Assembly (NCBI GenBank): GCA_044237765.1
Contig: JBIIEQ010000006.1
Location: forward strand, 8,390-72,389
Length of the DNA: 64,000 nucleotides
Reading direction: 5' to 3'
Origin: UBA6136 sp044237765
GTDB lineage: Bacteria > Pseudomonadota > Gammaproteobacteria > Methylococcales > Methylococcaceae
Both the position numbers and the translations under genes were made by a program. Positions 9,663-18,941 of this stretch are shown here, piece by piece; the stretch's first letter is position 1; each line of letters opens with the position of its first letter. The notes beneath the pieces are model-generated. The model was not told the DNA's origin. It was given only the letters and a program-made list of their open reading frames with translations, and did not search any database.

Positions 9663-10025
9663 CTACTCCGTGGTGGTTAGGGTGGTGCGACTTGGATTAC
9701 CGCCGGTATCGCTGGCGGGATGGTAGTAGCTGTAGCCACGATCGTTGATGAAATCGGGATTGTGGTAGCTCAGGGTGGCATGTGGGTCGTTATCGAGAGG
9801 GGCGTTGGCGGTTTGGGTGCTGTGACCCCAGTCATTGCCATACCCATCATTCCAGCCGCCCATCTGGGTCCCGAAATCCATGCCGCCGGTTCCATATTGG
9901 GTACCCATACCTCCCCCACCCATGCCGCCCATGCCATAGCCCATAAAACCCCCTCCGCCGGGCACGTAGCCAACACAACCCATCAGAAGGGTTAGAGATA
10001 GCGCCAGGATGCTGAACTTGATCAC
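9663..10025 (-). CDS. Glycine/methionine-rich lipoprotein
   Basis: Encodes 120 residues. The N-terminus is a lipoprotein signal (hydrophobic core then L-M-G-C, Cys about residue 17). The mature part begins with a low-complexity GGGG/GYGMGGMGG tract followed by an Asn/Tyr/His-rich tail. It should be anchored in a membrane after lipidation. No known domain is seen. It is the first gene of a likely two-gene unit with paralog B. Confidence 0.65.
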   Translation of the reverse strand: MIKFSILALSLTLLMGCVGYVPGGGGFMGYGMGGMGGGGMGTQYGTGGMDFGTQMGGWNDGYGNDWGHSTQTANAPLDNDPHATLSYHNPDFINDRGYSYYHPASDTGGNPSRTTLTTTE

Positions 10026-10399
10026 GATGATTCGATGCCTCGGGTTGGGGTAAAGGGGCCGGTAGCTGCTCGATCGCTGTCAGGAGACTCAAATAACCAT
10101 CCGTAATTGCTTTATCAAGACTCTTCCAAGCTAAGCCGAAGGGCTGAGCATGAACGGATATGGATATGTATCTGTTTTATATGCCTAGTTCTCGAGGCTG
10201 TCTATCGATGAGGGAGCAGCTTATACCAACTCATAGCCACACCCAACTCCGCGTTGCGCTGGATGTGGGCGCTTCAACTCGAGCTAACGTGTCGTGGGCC
10301 GCACCGGCTGCCTTGCCACATCAATTTCTACAGGCTCTCATGCAAGCCAACCACTTGCTAGACTGACGGTCGTTTTTTTTAACTACCAAAGGCACTCGC
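10026..10399. other. Intergenic region between divergent genes
   Basis: These 374 bp separate the minus-strand lipoprotein gene from the plus-strand FUN14-like gene and must contain both promoters. The frame at 10160-10366 has no supporting start signal, composition or recognisable product. A T-rich run precedes the plus-strand gene. I see no repeat or RNA gene here. Confidence 0.5.
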
Positions 10400-10747
10400 A
10401 TGACCCCCAACACCAGCCATCAGGACACCAGCCCAGACATTTTTTCTACGGACTTTTTGTTGGGCAATGTCGGTGCGCCCTTTCTGGTAGGCGCGGCCGT
10501 GGGCTTCTTTGCCAAGAAAGTTTCGAAGATGGCCATCTTCGTGGGCGGCGCCCTGCTGGCCGTGTTGTTCCTGGCTGAGTCATGGGATCTGATTTCCGTC
10601 AAAGACGGTGCCGTGCTTGATGTGGCCTCAAAGGCCGCCGGCGCGCTCAAGGAAACGGGCGCTCTGCTCACCGATCGCCTGAAGGTGATGTCTACACAGG
10701 GTGGCAGTGCGATTGCTGGTTTTTTTGTCGGTTTCAAGGCGGGTTGA
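10400..10747 (+). CDS. FUN14-like small membrane protein
   Basis: Encodes 115 residues. Two hydrophobic stretches (about 23-37 and 42-62) contain the Gly-rich pattern VGAAVGFFAKKVSKMAIFVG, which resembles FUN14-domain proteins, followed by a short amphipathic Ala-rich region and a final Gly-rich hydrophobic segment. The role of bacterial members is unknown. It is a single gene, convergent with the nuclease downstream. Confidence 0.55.
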   Translation: MTPNTSHQDTSPDIFSTDFLLGNVGAPFLVGAAVGFFAKKVSKMAIFVGGALLAVLFLAESWDLISVKDGAVLDVASKAAGALKETGALLTDRLKVMSTQGGSAIAGFFVGFKAG

Positions 10748-10803
10748 ACGCCAAACCCCGCCCAGTTGGCCGACAAGCCGATTCAGAATCCGGTCCGCGA
10801 CAA

Positions 10804-11295
10804 TCACTCACGCCAGCGGATTTCAAGGTTCCGATATTCCCAGGGTGGCAGGGGATTGGGTTGTGACCACAGGCCGACATGGGCCGTGCGCGCTTGCTCC
10901 TCTGCCTGCGCATAGACTGGGTCTTTTGCCTGCTTCACATCGACCCACGCCATCCCTCGCTTGATTTGCTCCAGGTTGATCTCGACACCTTTCATACGCA
11001 GCTTGCCCATGGTTCGGCCCTGGCGGTCCTTCCCAAGTTCGTCGATCCTCAACACCTTGCCTTGAACCAGTGCGCATAATGATTCTCTGGCCTGCCGACC
11101 AAAGGGCTGGTTCCTTTCCGGGGCATCAATCTGGCTTAGACGGATGTCCTGGGTTGATTTGTCGCTCGAGTTGCCGGTTGCCCGAAAGGTGATCGTGTCA
11201 CCGTCCAGTACCGTCACGACCTGACCTTCTTGTTCGAACGCACATACCGACATCCCGGCAGTCAGCAAGGCAAGCCACAGGCTCATCGATCTCAT
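10804..11295 (-). CDS. Secreted thermonuclease-family (SNase) protein
   Basis: Encodes 163 residues with a signal peptide (to about residue 19). The staphylococcal-nuclease fold is marked by VLDGDTITF, then IRLSQIDAPE (catalytic Arg and Glu equivalents) and DRQGRTMGKL (second Arg). It ends with GLWSQPNPLPPWEYR, a common tail of this family. It is expected to cleave nucleic acids outside the cytoplasm with Ca2+. It is divergently transcribed from nadB across 76 bp. Confidence 0.85.
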   Translation of the reverse strand: MRSMSLWLALLTAGMSVCAFEQEGQVVTVLDGDTITFRATGNSSDKSTQDIRLSQIDAPERNQPFGRQARESLCALVQGKVLRIDELGKDRQGRTMGKLRMKGVEINLEQIKRGMAWVDVKQAKDPVYAQAEEQARTAHVGLWSQPNPLPPWEYRNLEIRWRE

Positions 11296-11371
11296 CCCTT
11301 ATCCCCAAACCTGACAGTTCAATTTCATTACAGTAGGATGGCTGGCAATCCTCTTCAACGATGGACTTCCA

Positions 11372-12976
11372 ATGACACCACCTTGGTTTGACGTACTGAT
11401 CATTGGCAGCGGCGCGGCGGGTCTCAGCCTTGCCCTGCGGCTTGCCGATCGCGCTCAGGTGGCCGTCATTTCAAAAACGGCTCTGTCTGAGTCGAACACT
11501 CTTTATGCGCAGGGCGGCATTTCCGCCGTACTGGATGAGGAAGACTCCATCGAATCGCACATCCAGGATACCCTGGATGCCGGGGCCGGGCTTTGCGACC
11601 CGGACACCGTGCGGCTGGTAGTGTCACAGGGTAAAGCCTGCATTGACTGGCTGCTGGATCAGGGCGTTCCCTTTACCGAAGTAGAGTCCGACGGGGGTAC
11701 ACACCAGCTGCACCTGACGCGTGAGGGCGGTCATACCCACCGACGGGTGGTCCATGCCGCCGACGCCACTGGCCGGGCCGTTGAAACCTCTTTGGAGCAA
11801 CGCGCGCGCCGGCACGCTAATATTCACCTGTTCGAGTATCACAACGCCATCGATTTGATCACCGGTGGCAAGCTCGGCCTGAGCGATCGGGGTGTGGTGG
11901 GCACCTATGTGCTGAATGGCAGAACACAGCAGGTGGAAACCTTTCGATCCCGCTATACCGTTATTGCGTCCGGCGGTGCCAGTAAGGTCTATCTGTATAC
12001 CAGCAACCCCGACATCGCGACCGGGGATGGGATTGCAATGGCCTGGCGGGCGGGGGCCAGCGTTGCCAATATGGAGTTCATCCAGTTTCATCCCACCTGT
12101 CTGTACCACCCTCATGCTCGATCATTCCTCATCTCCGAAGCGGTACGGGGCGAAGGTGGCCGCTTGAGACTGCCTGATGGCAGCCCTTTCATGCAGCGTT
12201 TCGACGCGCGCGAAGAGTTGGCGCCACGGGACATCGTGGCGCGCGCCATTGATCACGAGATGAAGCGCCTGGGCGCGGACTGTGTCTTTCTGGATATTTC
12301 ACATCGGCCCGCTGATTTCATCAAACAACATTTTCCGACCATCCATGCGCGTTGCCTGGAGCTCGGCATCGACATTACGCGTGATCCGATTCCGGTGGTG
12401 CCGGCGGCCCACTATACGTGCGGTGGCATCCTGACGGATCACAAGGCCTGCACGGATCTGCCGGGGCTGCTTGCGATTGGCGAAGCGGCCTGCACCGGAC
12501 TTCACGGGGCCAACCGTATGGCCAGCAATTCCCTGCTGGAATGTCTCGTGTTTGCGAAACAAGCGGCCGAACGCATTCTGTCGACGCTGGATGAACGCCC
12601 TCTTCCGCCCGAACTACCCGACTGGGACGAATCACAAGTGACCGATTCGGACGAGGAAGTGGTCGTTGCGCACAACTGGGACGAGATACGCCGTTTCATG
12701 TGGGACTATGTGGGGATCGTCCGCACCGACAAGCGGTTGCAAAGGGCCCTGCGCCGAGCCGAGCTTCTTAAGCAGGAAATCAGCGATTATTACGGCAACT
12801 TCCGCGTGACCAATGACCTGCTTGAATTGCGCAACCTCGCCATCGTCGCTGAGCTCATCATTCGCTGTGCGCTGCTGAGGAAGGAAAGTCGCGGCCTGCA
12901 CTTCACTCTGGATTACCCGGAGACGGATACTCGCCAGCCCCCACGCAACTCGGTTCTGCATCCCAAACCTCACTGA
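11372..12976 (+). CDS. nadB: L-aspartate oxidase
   Basis: Encodes 534 residues. NadB oxidises L-aspartate to iminoaspartate, the first step of de novo NAD synthesis, working with quinolinate synthase NadA (not in this window). The N-terminal FAD-binding motif is IIGSGAAGLSLALRL (about 10-24). The active-site region EFIQFHPTCLY and the FAD-contact GEAACTGLHGANRMASNS are present, and a C-terminal helical domain follows. Length is normal. NAD kinase, which acts later in the same cofactor pathway, is also in the window at 45.5 kb. Confidence 0.95.
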   Translation: MTPPWFDVLIIGSGAAGLSLALRLADRAQVAVISKTALSESNTLYAQGGISAVLDEEDSIESHIQDTLDAGAGLCDPDTVRLVVSQGKACIDWLLDQGVPFTEVESDGGTHQLHLTREGGHTHRRVVHAADATGRAVETSLEQRARRHANIHLFEYHNAIDLITGGKLGLSDRGVVGTYVLNGRTQQVETFRSRYTVIASGGASKVYLYTSNPDIATGDGIAMAWRAGASVANMEFIQFHPTCLYHPHARSFLISEAVRGEGGRLRLPDGSPFMQRFDAREELAPRDIVARAIDHEMKRLGADCVFLDISHRPADFIKQHFPTIHARCLELGIDITRDPIPVVPAAHYTCGGILTDHKACTDLPGLLAIGEAACTGLHGANRMASNSLLECLVFAKQAAERILSTLDERPLPPELPDWDESQVTDSDEEVVVAHNWDEIRRFMWDYVGIVRTDKRLQRALRRAELLKQEISDYYGNFRVTNDLLELRNLAIVAELIIRCALLRKESRGLHFTLDYPETDTRQPPRNSVLHPKPH

Positions 12977-13023
12977 CCGGGATCGCCGGGACCCGCGACA
13001 TCATGGCCATCTTGCCATTGTTC

Positions 13024-14007
13024 ATGAAAGCGATAGCCATCGAAGCGCCGGGCGATACGTCCGTCCTCACACTGGTTGATCGCCCCATGCCTTATCCAGG
13101 CCGGGGGGAGGTCCTGGTTGAAGTGGTGGCGGCCGGCGTCAATCGACCGGACATCATGCAGCGACGCGGGCTCTACCCGCCGCCGCCCGGTGTCTCTGAC
13201 ATCCCGGGCCTGGAGATCGCCGGTCGGGTGGTTGCCTTAGGTGAGTCGGTCCAGGGAATTGCGCTTGGGGATGCGGTCTGCGCCCTGGTGACCGGCGGCG
13301 GGTATGCCGAATACTGTCTGGCAGCGGCTCCGTTGTGCCTGCCGATCTCTGAAAATCTGAGCTTCGTCGAAGCCGCCACACTGCCGGAAGCCTTGTTCAC
13401 CGTTTGGTCGAACGTGTTCGAGCGATGTCAGCTGCAGCCGGGAGAAACCTTGCTGGTCCACGGTGGCACCAGTGGCATTGGCACCACCGCCATCATGCTG
13501 GCTAAACTTTATGGCGCCCGGGTCTTGGCGACCGCAGGCAGTCGGGAAAAATGTGATGCCTGCCTGGCACTGGGTGCCGAAGCGATCGATTACCGGCAAA
13601 CCGACTTCAGGGATCAGGTGATGGAGTTGACACAAGGCGTCGGGGTCGATGTGATTCTGGATATCGTCGGTGGGCCTTACCTGGCTCCTCACCTAGAGAT
13701 TCTGTCGTCGGATGGCCGTTTGGCCATCATCGCCGTACAAGGCGGCCCCAAAACCGAAATCAACCTTCTGCCGATCATGCTGAAGCGTTTGACCGTGATC
13801 GGTTCCACCCTGCGCCCACGCAGTCTGACCGAAAAATCTCGCCTGGCCGGGATGATTCGCGAACAGGTTTGGCCTTGGGTTAGCACCGGTCAACTCAGAC
13901 CGGTCATTGACTCAAGCTTTCCCCTGCAAGAAGCCGCTATGGCCCATCAACGCATGGAAAGTAGCCAGCACATCGGCAAGATCGCCCTGACTTTGGAACC
14001 CAAATGA
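13024..14007 (+). CDS. NAD(P)H quinone oxidoreductase, PIG3 family
   Basis: Encodes 327 residues from the ATG at 13024 (MKAIAIEAPGD), preferred over the ATG at 13003 because family members start here. It is a medium-chain dehydrogenase without the zinc ligands. The GroES-like N-terminal half contains GVNRPDIMQRRGLYPPPPG, and the Rossmann motif is HGGTSGIGTTAIMLAK. This matches PIG3/zeta-crystallin-type NADPH:quinone reductases. It overlaps the next gene by ATGA, so the two are translationally coupled. Confidence 0.85.
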   Translation: MKAIAIEAPGDTSVLTLVDRPMPYPGRGEVLVEVVAAGVNRPDIMQRRGLYPPPPGVSDIPGLEIAGRVVALGESVQGIALGDAVCALVTGGGYAEYCLAAAPLCLPISENLSFVEAATLPEALFTVWSNVFERCQLQPGETLLVHGGTSGIGTTAIMLAKLYGARVLATAGSREKCDACLALGAEAIDYRQTDFRDQVMELTQGVGVDVILDIVGGPYLAPHLEILSSDGRLAIIAVQGGPKTEINLLPIMLKRLTVIGSTLRPRSLTEKSRLAGMIREQVWPWVSTGQLRPVIDSSFPLQEAAMAHQRMESSQHIGKIALTLEPK

Positions 14008-14696
14008 TGCTGATAAAAACATGTTTCACCATTTTGCTGTCCTTCTGGCTGCTGCACCCGGTGGCGCGGGCAGATCTGGCCAAGGGACTGGAGGCCGTCG
14101 AGGCGGGACATTGGCCCACTGCGCTGGCCGAGTTCAAACCACTGGCCAACCAGGGTGACCCGAATGCCCAGGTGAACCTGGGCAATCTTTACATGCGTGG
14201 TCTGGGTGTCGAGCAGGACTATGGCAGCGCCTATGGCTGGTATGCGAAAGCGGCAAACCAAGGCCATGCGACGGGGCAAAACAAGCTGGCGGTCATGCTG
14301 TATTACGGACTCGGCATCAAGGAGAATCATACCGAGGCGGCCCAGTGGTTTTTGAAAGCCGCCGAACAGGGCGATCCCGCGGCAGCAATGGTGATTGCAG
14401 AACTATTCGATAAGGGCGACGGCGTTCCGGCCAGCAAGATCGACGCTTATATCTGGCTGTCCATTGCCGCTGACCTAGGCAAGGAGGATGCCCTGAATGA
14501 ACGGGCACACCTGGCGGATGAATTATCCCCCAACGACCTCAATAATGCGCTGACCCAGCTGAATGTGTGGCGGGGGCAACACGACAAACGGCAGACCGAT
14601 TTCGCCAACGGTCAGCTGGACAACCCGGTCGCCAACAAGAAAGCCCGGTCTGGCTCCCCACCGCAATCAACGAAAAGCAAATCAGCAAACCGCTGA
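14004..14696 (+). CDS. Exported Sel1-repeat protein
   Basis: Encodes 230 residues with a signal peptide ending about VARA. At least three Sel1-like repeats follow, including AQVNLGNLYMRGLGVEQDY, GQNKLAVMLYYGLGIKENH and AAMVIAELFDKGDGVPASK. The tail is basic and Ser/Lys-rich. Sel1 repeats form alpha-solenoids that bind other proteins; the partner is unknown. The start overlaps the stop of the oxidoreductase gene. Confidence 0.8.
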   Translation: MMLIKTCFTILLSFWLLHPVARADLAKGLEAVEAGHWPTALAEFKPLANQGDPNAQVNLGNLYMRGLGVEQDYGSAYGWYAKAANQGHATGQNKLAVMLYYGLGIKENHTEAAQWFLKAAEQGDPAAAMVIAELFDKGDGVPASKIDAYIWLSIAADLGKEDALNERAHLADELSPNDLNNALTQLNVWRGQHDKRQTDFANGQLDNPVANKKARSGSPPQSTKSKSANR

Positions 14697-14719
14697 AACC
14701 CGCAAGCAGATATCGACGA

Positions 14720-15034
14720 TTAGCTGCCGAAATGGCAGACGTAGTCCATCAGTTCCAGCGTTTCAATATCAAAGGCGCTTTCGCCCGGCACATGGAACGA
14801 TTGACCCGCTCCGTATTCCTTCCAGTCCGATTCGCCCTTCAGGCGAACACGGCATTTGCCACCCACGACCTCCATGACTTCCGGAGCGGCCGTATTGAAG
14901 GTCAGGCTCGATGGAAAGATGACCCCCAAGGTTTTGCGGGTACCGTCATCGAACAGGACCGTGTGACTGACGCACTTGCCATCAAAATAGATGTTGGACT
15001 TCTTTACCACGCTGACTTTGTCGAACTGGGACAT
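14720..15034 (-). CDS. ppnP: Pyrimidine/purine nucleoside phosphorylase
   Basis: Encodes 104 residues from the ATG at 15034 (MSQFDKVSVVKK), which gives the usual family length; the frame opens earlier at 15088 but without family support. The small cupin contains VLFDDGTRKTLGVIFPSS, EVVGGKCRVRLKG and SFHVPGESAFDIE, characteristic of PpnP (formerly YaiE/DUF1255). It phosphorolyses several nucleosides to base and pentose-1-phosphate. It is convergent with the Sel1 gene. Confidence 0.88.
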   Translation of the reverse strand: MSQFDKVSVVKKSNIYFDGKCVSHTVLFDDGTRKTLGVIFPSSLTFNTAAPEVMEVVGGKCRVRLKGESDWKEYGAGQSFHVPGESAFDIETLELMDYVCHFGS

Positions 15035-15091
15035 GGTGACCTCTTCTATCGAATAAAAACATGAATGGGTGGGTGGGTGTGTAGACACGAC

Positions 15092-15610
15092 TCAGATCAG
15101 CAGGATGAGCAATCCCAGCACCAGCACCCCGCCCAGAATACGGTAGGGCCAAGACAATTCAGCCCAAGCCAGCTTCACCTCGGTCACCCGGATATGGAAC
15201 CAGCGTCTGAATCGAGGCCACAACTGCGCCCTTGCCCGACGCCACCCCCAGCGGGCCAAAAAGAAAATCAGCACCAGCTTCAGTGGCGTCAGCCCAAGGG
15301 CCGTGGCGATTTCAGAATAACGATCAGCCTCATGGGGGAAATGATTTTTCAACCAGTCGGCCAAAGCATCTTCCAGCATTTCCTCCGGCGCCTCGATGAG
15401 CACTAACCAGATTTTCTCGAGGACTTCGAAAAGTAACTCGAAGATGTTCATGCCCAATTCGAGAAACACTTCCCACAACGCAATGATCGCGATCAGGCTC
15501 CCCGCAAACCACAGCAATGGTTTCCAACTGGGCTGAATTTTATCTGTCGCAGCCAGATCGGGGTCCGCGGGGTTATGGTCGTCTTTCAATTCAGGTTCTA
15601 GCATGGCCAA
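15092..15610 (-). CDS. Inner-membrane protein of unknown function
   Basis: Encodes 172 residues. Hydrophobic segments at about 30-50, 54-73, 107-120 and 154-172 suggest three or four membrane spans. The region between is acidic then strongly basic (WGWRRARAQLWPRFRRW). No family is recognised. It lies upstream of ppnP on the same strand, 57 bp apart, and may share its transcript. Confidence 0.6.
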   Translation of the reverse strand: MAMLEPELKDDHNPADPDLAATDKIQPSWKPLLWFAGSLIAIIALWEVFLELGMNIFELLFEVLEKIWLVLIEAPEEMLEDALADWLKNHFPHEADRYSEIATALGLTPLKLVLIFFLARWGWRRARAQLWPRFRRWFHIRVTEVKLAWAELSWPYRILGGVLVLGLLILLI

Positions 15611-15878
15611 ATCGGATCGTTGCGCGCTTCAAAAAGTCTCGAGATTAACGGCGAACGGGCCTCCCGACAAGCCTGGAAGGTGATCATGGGAGCCATCATG
15701 ACAGACGGGACCGAGGCCCTTTTGCCTGATGCAACTATGATATAGTTCGCGGGCAAAATTGGGCCCGGTCCGGTGATGACCCCCTGGATTCAAGGCACAC
15801 ACAACCATCCCTCGGCAGCACGTTCAAAATCGAAGACGCTCAAAAGCCCCCGACCCCAATAATACATTCGAGAGCTTC

Positions 15879-17177
15879 ATGGAAATCAAAGAGTGGCTGC
15901 AGGTCTGGCAGTTTGAACATAATCCCTTCGTTATCTTCGACGCCGATCGTGATCCGTACCTCTCAACCTCCATGGTGGAGAACACGTCCCTGCGGTCCGT
16001 GCTACTGCATATCGACAAACCCACCCCTTATGTCATTTTTGCGATACGAGGTGCAGGCAAGTCTTCCATGCGGATCGACACCGAGCGCTACCTGAATGAC
16101 TACCGCGATCAGGTCCTTGTAATTTCCTATGTGGAATTCAACGAGTTGCTCGCCGAAGTGGCACGTCCCCGTCACCTGCCGCTTGGGTATGCCTCGGACA
16201 AATCGGCCCTGACCCGCTTTTTCAAACGTAAAAAACAAATTCTGCTCCAGCGTGATCCACGGATGACACTGGACGATCACCTCGACTACATTCTCAAACT
16301 GGGCATCGAGGAATTGTGGCGGACCATCGTCGATACACCGCGAGAGGATCTGCTCAAGAACAACCGGGAAATAGCCGAGAAGTTCCTACTCCTCTCAGCC
16401 TTGTATTACACCCCGAACGACCTTTCCAGCAAAATCGGAACCTTGCGGCGGATGATGTCGATCGCAGGATATGAGAGAAAAGCCCCGTTTTTCCTAAAAA
16501 AACAAGCCCGGCTGCTGGCGGGTGAGATATACCGCAACATCCGTGGCGTGCCCGTGTCGCTGGAAGGCATGGTGAAAACCATTCAGGAAATCGGCGTCGG
16601 TTTGTTTGAGTTTCATGGCATACCCAGAAACACCGAGAACCGGTTCACCCTGTTCAAGATCTTCATGGATCTGGTGCGTTACTTCGGTCTGGCCGGAGTC
16701 TATTTGCTGGTCGACCGCGTTGATGAACCCACCAGCATCAAGGGCGACCCCGAGAAGATGCGCGAACTGGTCACTCCCATGCTCAATGACCAGCTTTTCC
16801 AGATCGATCATCTGGGTATCATCATGTTCCTGCCCTACGAGCTTCACGACCTCAAGAAGTACTACAGGAGCGACAGGATCAAGACGATCTCATCGATCAA
16901 CTGGTCACCAGACAACATGATTCGTCTTATAGAAAAGCGCATGAATGTCGGCCGCAAACCGGGCAGCCCACCCATCCATCTTTCCGACATCTTCGAGGAA
17001 GAAGGTGAAAGCAAGGCCAATTTCATTGTAAGGCAGCTAACCCCGCGCAATGCCTTCCGACTGCTGAGCATCATGCTGGAGGAGCATTGTCAGACGGTGA
17101 TTTATGGCGTCAAGATTTCAACCGAAGTTTATGAGGCTGCCGTACAGCGCTACCTCATCGAAAAGGAAGGGTACTGA
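15879..17177 (+). CDS. Orphan P-loop ATPase
   Basis: Encodes 432 residues. A Walker A-like motif, AIRGAGKSS (about 55-63), lacks the usual first glycine, and a Walker B-like GVYLLVDRVDE lies at about 273-283. The layout (N-terminal P-loop, long helical insert, late acidic motif, C-terminal winged-helix-like region with a conserved TPRNAFRLL) resembles archaeal-type or STAND/AAA ATPases. No partner gene is adjacent; both neighbours run the other way. The substrate is unknown. The 268 bp upstream are unannotated and should contain its promoter. Confidence 0.65.
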   Translation: MEIKEWLQVWQFEHNPFVIFDADRDPYLSTSMVENTSLRSVLLHIDKPTPYVIFAIRGAGKSSMRIDTERYLNDYRDQVLVISYVEFNELLAEVARPRHLPLGYASDKSALTRFFKRKKQILLQRDPRMTLDDHLDYILKLGIEELWRTIVDTPREDLLKNNREIAEKFLLLSALYYTPNDLSSKIGTLRRMMSIAGYERKAPFFLKKQARLLAGEIYRNIRGVPVSLEGMVKTIQEIGVGLFEFHGIPRNTENRFTLFKIFMDLVRYFGLAGVYLLVDRVDEPTSIKGDPEKMRELVTPMLNDQLFQIDHLGIIMFLPYELHDLKKYYRSDRIKTISSINWSPDNMIRLIEKRMNVGRKPGSPPIHLSDIFEEEGESKANFIVRQLTPRNAFRLLSIMLEEHCQTVIYGVKISTEVYEAAVQRYLIEKEGY

Positions 17178-17183
17178 GGGAAT

Positions 17184-17693
17184 TCAGCGGTTAGCCCACC
17201 AAAGGCGGAGTCGCAAACCCAACTCCGAGGTATAGCCCGTCGAAACAGCTCGGATGTTGCCTTCCCGGTCGATCACGAATGTGGCAGGCACCCCTCTCAC
17301 TCCATAAGCACTGGCCTCAAATCCCTCCTGATCCACGAGGGTGGGCACGTCGAACTGTCGACGACTCATGTATTCACTGACCGTAGCCGCATCACCTGAC
17401 TGCATCGCGACGGTGATGATGGGCGTATCGTTGGCAACTGCCATGACGGTGGACTGCATGGCCCGACAAACTCCACACCAGCTGGCCCAGAAATAGACAA
17501 TAGCCGGCTTGGGCATAGACTCCAGCCCGGCAAACGACTCGCCCCCCACCATTTCGCCCCGGAGATCCGGCGCCCTTCCCGCGTCAACGACACCCCGGCT
17601 TGCAACCAGCTGAATCACGAGAACCACAGCGACTACCGGCAACCAACCCAACACGGATCTGGCGATTCGCGCCACTCTGGCCATCTCAGGCAA
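17184..17693 (-). CDS. Membrane-anchored thioredoxin-like (TlpA/redoxin) protein
   Basis: Encodes 169 residues. An N-terminal membrane anchor (about 13-31) precedes a thioredoxin fold with active site WASWCGVCRAM (Cys 73 and 76) and the cis-Pro loop GVPATF. It should act in the periplasm as a thiol-disulfide reductase or oxidant, as in cytochrome maturation or DsbE-like proteins; the partner is unknown. It overlaps the metallopeptidase gene upstream by 8 bp, suggesting a shared transcript. Confidence 0.82.
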   Translation of the reverse strand: MPEMARVARIARSVLGWLPVVAVVLVIQLVASRGVVDAGRAPDLRGEMVGGESFAGLESMPKPAIVYFWASWCGVCRAMQSTVMAVANDTPIITVAMQSGDAATVSEYMSRRQFDVPTLVDQEGFEASAYGVRGVPATFVIDREGNIRAVSTGYTSELGLRLRLWWANR

Positions 17694-18414
17694 ACCGCCT
17701 CAACAACTCACCGCCCTGCGCCTTCAGCCACCGACGCTCCTGACTCCAGTTGGGCAGATGACGTGACACCAGATCCCAGTAATCGCGTGAGTGATTGCGG
17801 TGACGTATATGACAAAGCTCATGCACGACCACATATTCCAGAACGGAAGGCGGGGTAAACGCGAGCAGCCAGTTAAGGTTGATATCATTCCGCGGGCCAC
17901 AGCTTCCCCATCGCGTTTGCATGCGCTTGATTCGAATTTCACGCGGCAGAAGACCCAGAACCTGCCCATGATGTTGCGCCAGCCGATGGACCTCGGCCCG
18001 CATCCATTGCTTGACCCAGAGAAATAAGGCGGACCGAATCTGAAGATCCGTCGACAGATCACTGGTCTCCGGCAGAAGAATCTCAAAAGGGCCATCAGAC
18101 AGTTTTTTTATTTTGAGCCGATTTCCTGCGTGCTGACCAACGATCAAGGGCACATTACGCCCTTGAAAAGGCAACATGCTTCCGGATTCCAGCGGCTGCA
18201 CGGGAGTGGACCGGTGATCATTATCAGCCCGCCCTTGAATCTCGGTCAGCTTGCGTTCAGCCCACTCCCGATGCTGATGCAGAAACCCCATCGCCTGCGC
18301 TTCGGACACATGCGGGGGTACCACCAACTCGATGCCAGCAGGCTTGATCACGAGGCGGACATGCTTTGCCCGTTGACTACGACGAATGGAGACATTCTCC
18401 AGACCGCGCTCCAT
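17686..18414 (-). CDS. YgjP-type zinc metallopeptidase (DUF45)
   Basis: Encodes 242 residues. The signature is HELCHIRHRNHSRDYWDLV (HExxH at 198-202, third His at about 208), preceded by MQTRWGSCGPRNDINLNW, diagnostic of the YgjP/WLM-like family. It is a predicted cytoplasmic zinc peptidase of unknown substrate. The gene is 5 bp downstream of the Gre-like factor gene, in the same direction. Confidence 0.85.
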   Translation of the reverse strand: MERGLENVSIRRSQRAKHVRLVIKPAGIELVVPPHVSEAQAMGFLHQHREWAERKLTEIQGRADNDHRSTPVQPLESGSMLPFQGRNVPLIVGQHAGNRLKIKKLSDGPFEILLPETSDLSTDLQIRSALFLWVKQWMRAEVHRLAQHHGQVLGLLPREIRIKRMQTRWGSCGPRNDINLNWLLAFTPPSVLEYVVVHELCHIRHRNHSRDYWDLVSRHLPNWSQERRWLKAQGGELLRRFA

Positions 18415-18419
18415 CGCAC

Positions 18420-18914
18420 TCAGACCCTGCGAATCGACAACACTTCCAGCTCCTTGTCACCCACAGGCCGCTTCCAGCTCACCACGTCGCCCACCTGAGC
18501 ATTCATGAGGGCATTGGCAAGCGGAGAAACCCAGCTGATCCGCCCCTGCGTTGCATCGGCTTCATCCTCCCCTACGATCATGAAATTCAGCCGCTCACCC
18601 TCCTTGTCTTCTGCCTCGACCAGGGCGCCAAAGTGCACCCGATCCAGCGGCTGCGCTTTTGGTTCCACTAGCACCGCCCGCTTCACACGCTCATTGAGGT
18701 AGGCAAGCTCACGCTCCAGTTCACGCAGGGTCTGTTGGCTGGACAGGTCTTCCTTTCCCACCAAGGCCTGGCGTGCTTCCGCGAGATCCCTGACCTTATC
18801 CTCCAGCTGCCCCAGGCCCCTGGGAGTGACATAATTGATATGCGGACTTTGCGGCCTCAATGGCGCCGCGTTGTCTCCCTGATCATCCAGTTCCCTTACA
18901 AAAGCGCGACTCAT
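18420..18914 (-). CDS. GreA/GreB-family transcription elongation factor
   Basis: Encodes 164 residues. It begins MSRAFVRELDDQGD and contains NYVTPRGLGQLEDKVRDL leading into an N-terminal coiled coil, then a C-terminal FKBP-like domain (VHFGALVEAEDKEGE, ISWVSPLANALMNAQVGD). Gre factors enter the RNA polymerase secondary channel and rescue backtracked complexes. The Pro-rich N-terminal extension differs from canonical GreB, so it may be the variant Gre-like regulator found in beta/gammaproteobacteria. It is 27 bp downstream of lpxB. Confidence 0.75.
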   Translation of the reverse strand: MSRAFVRELDDQGDNAAPLRPQSPHINYVTPRGLGQLEDKVRDLAEARQALVGKEDLSSQQTLRELERELAYLNERVKRAVLVEPKAQPLDRVHFGALVEAEDKEGERLNFMIVGEDEADATQGRISWVSPLANALMNAQVGDVVSWKRPVGDKELEVLSIRRV

Positions 18915-18941
18915 GAATTTTGTTGCCTGAAAAGAAGATTT

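Noticed and set aside
10160..10366. 68-codon plus-strand frame in the lipoprotein/FUN14 intergenic region
   Set aside because: No ribosome-binding site, no recognisable product, and composition unlike the neighbours.
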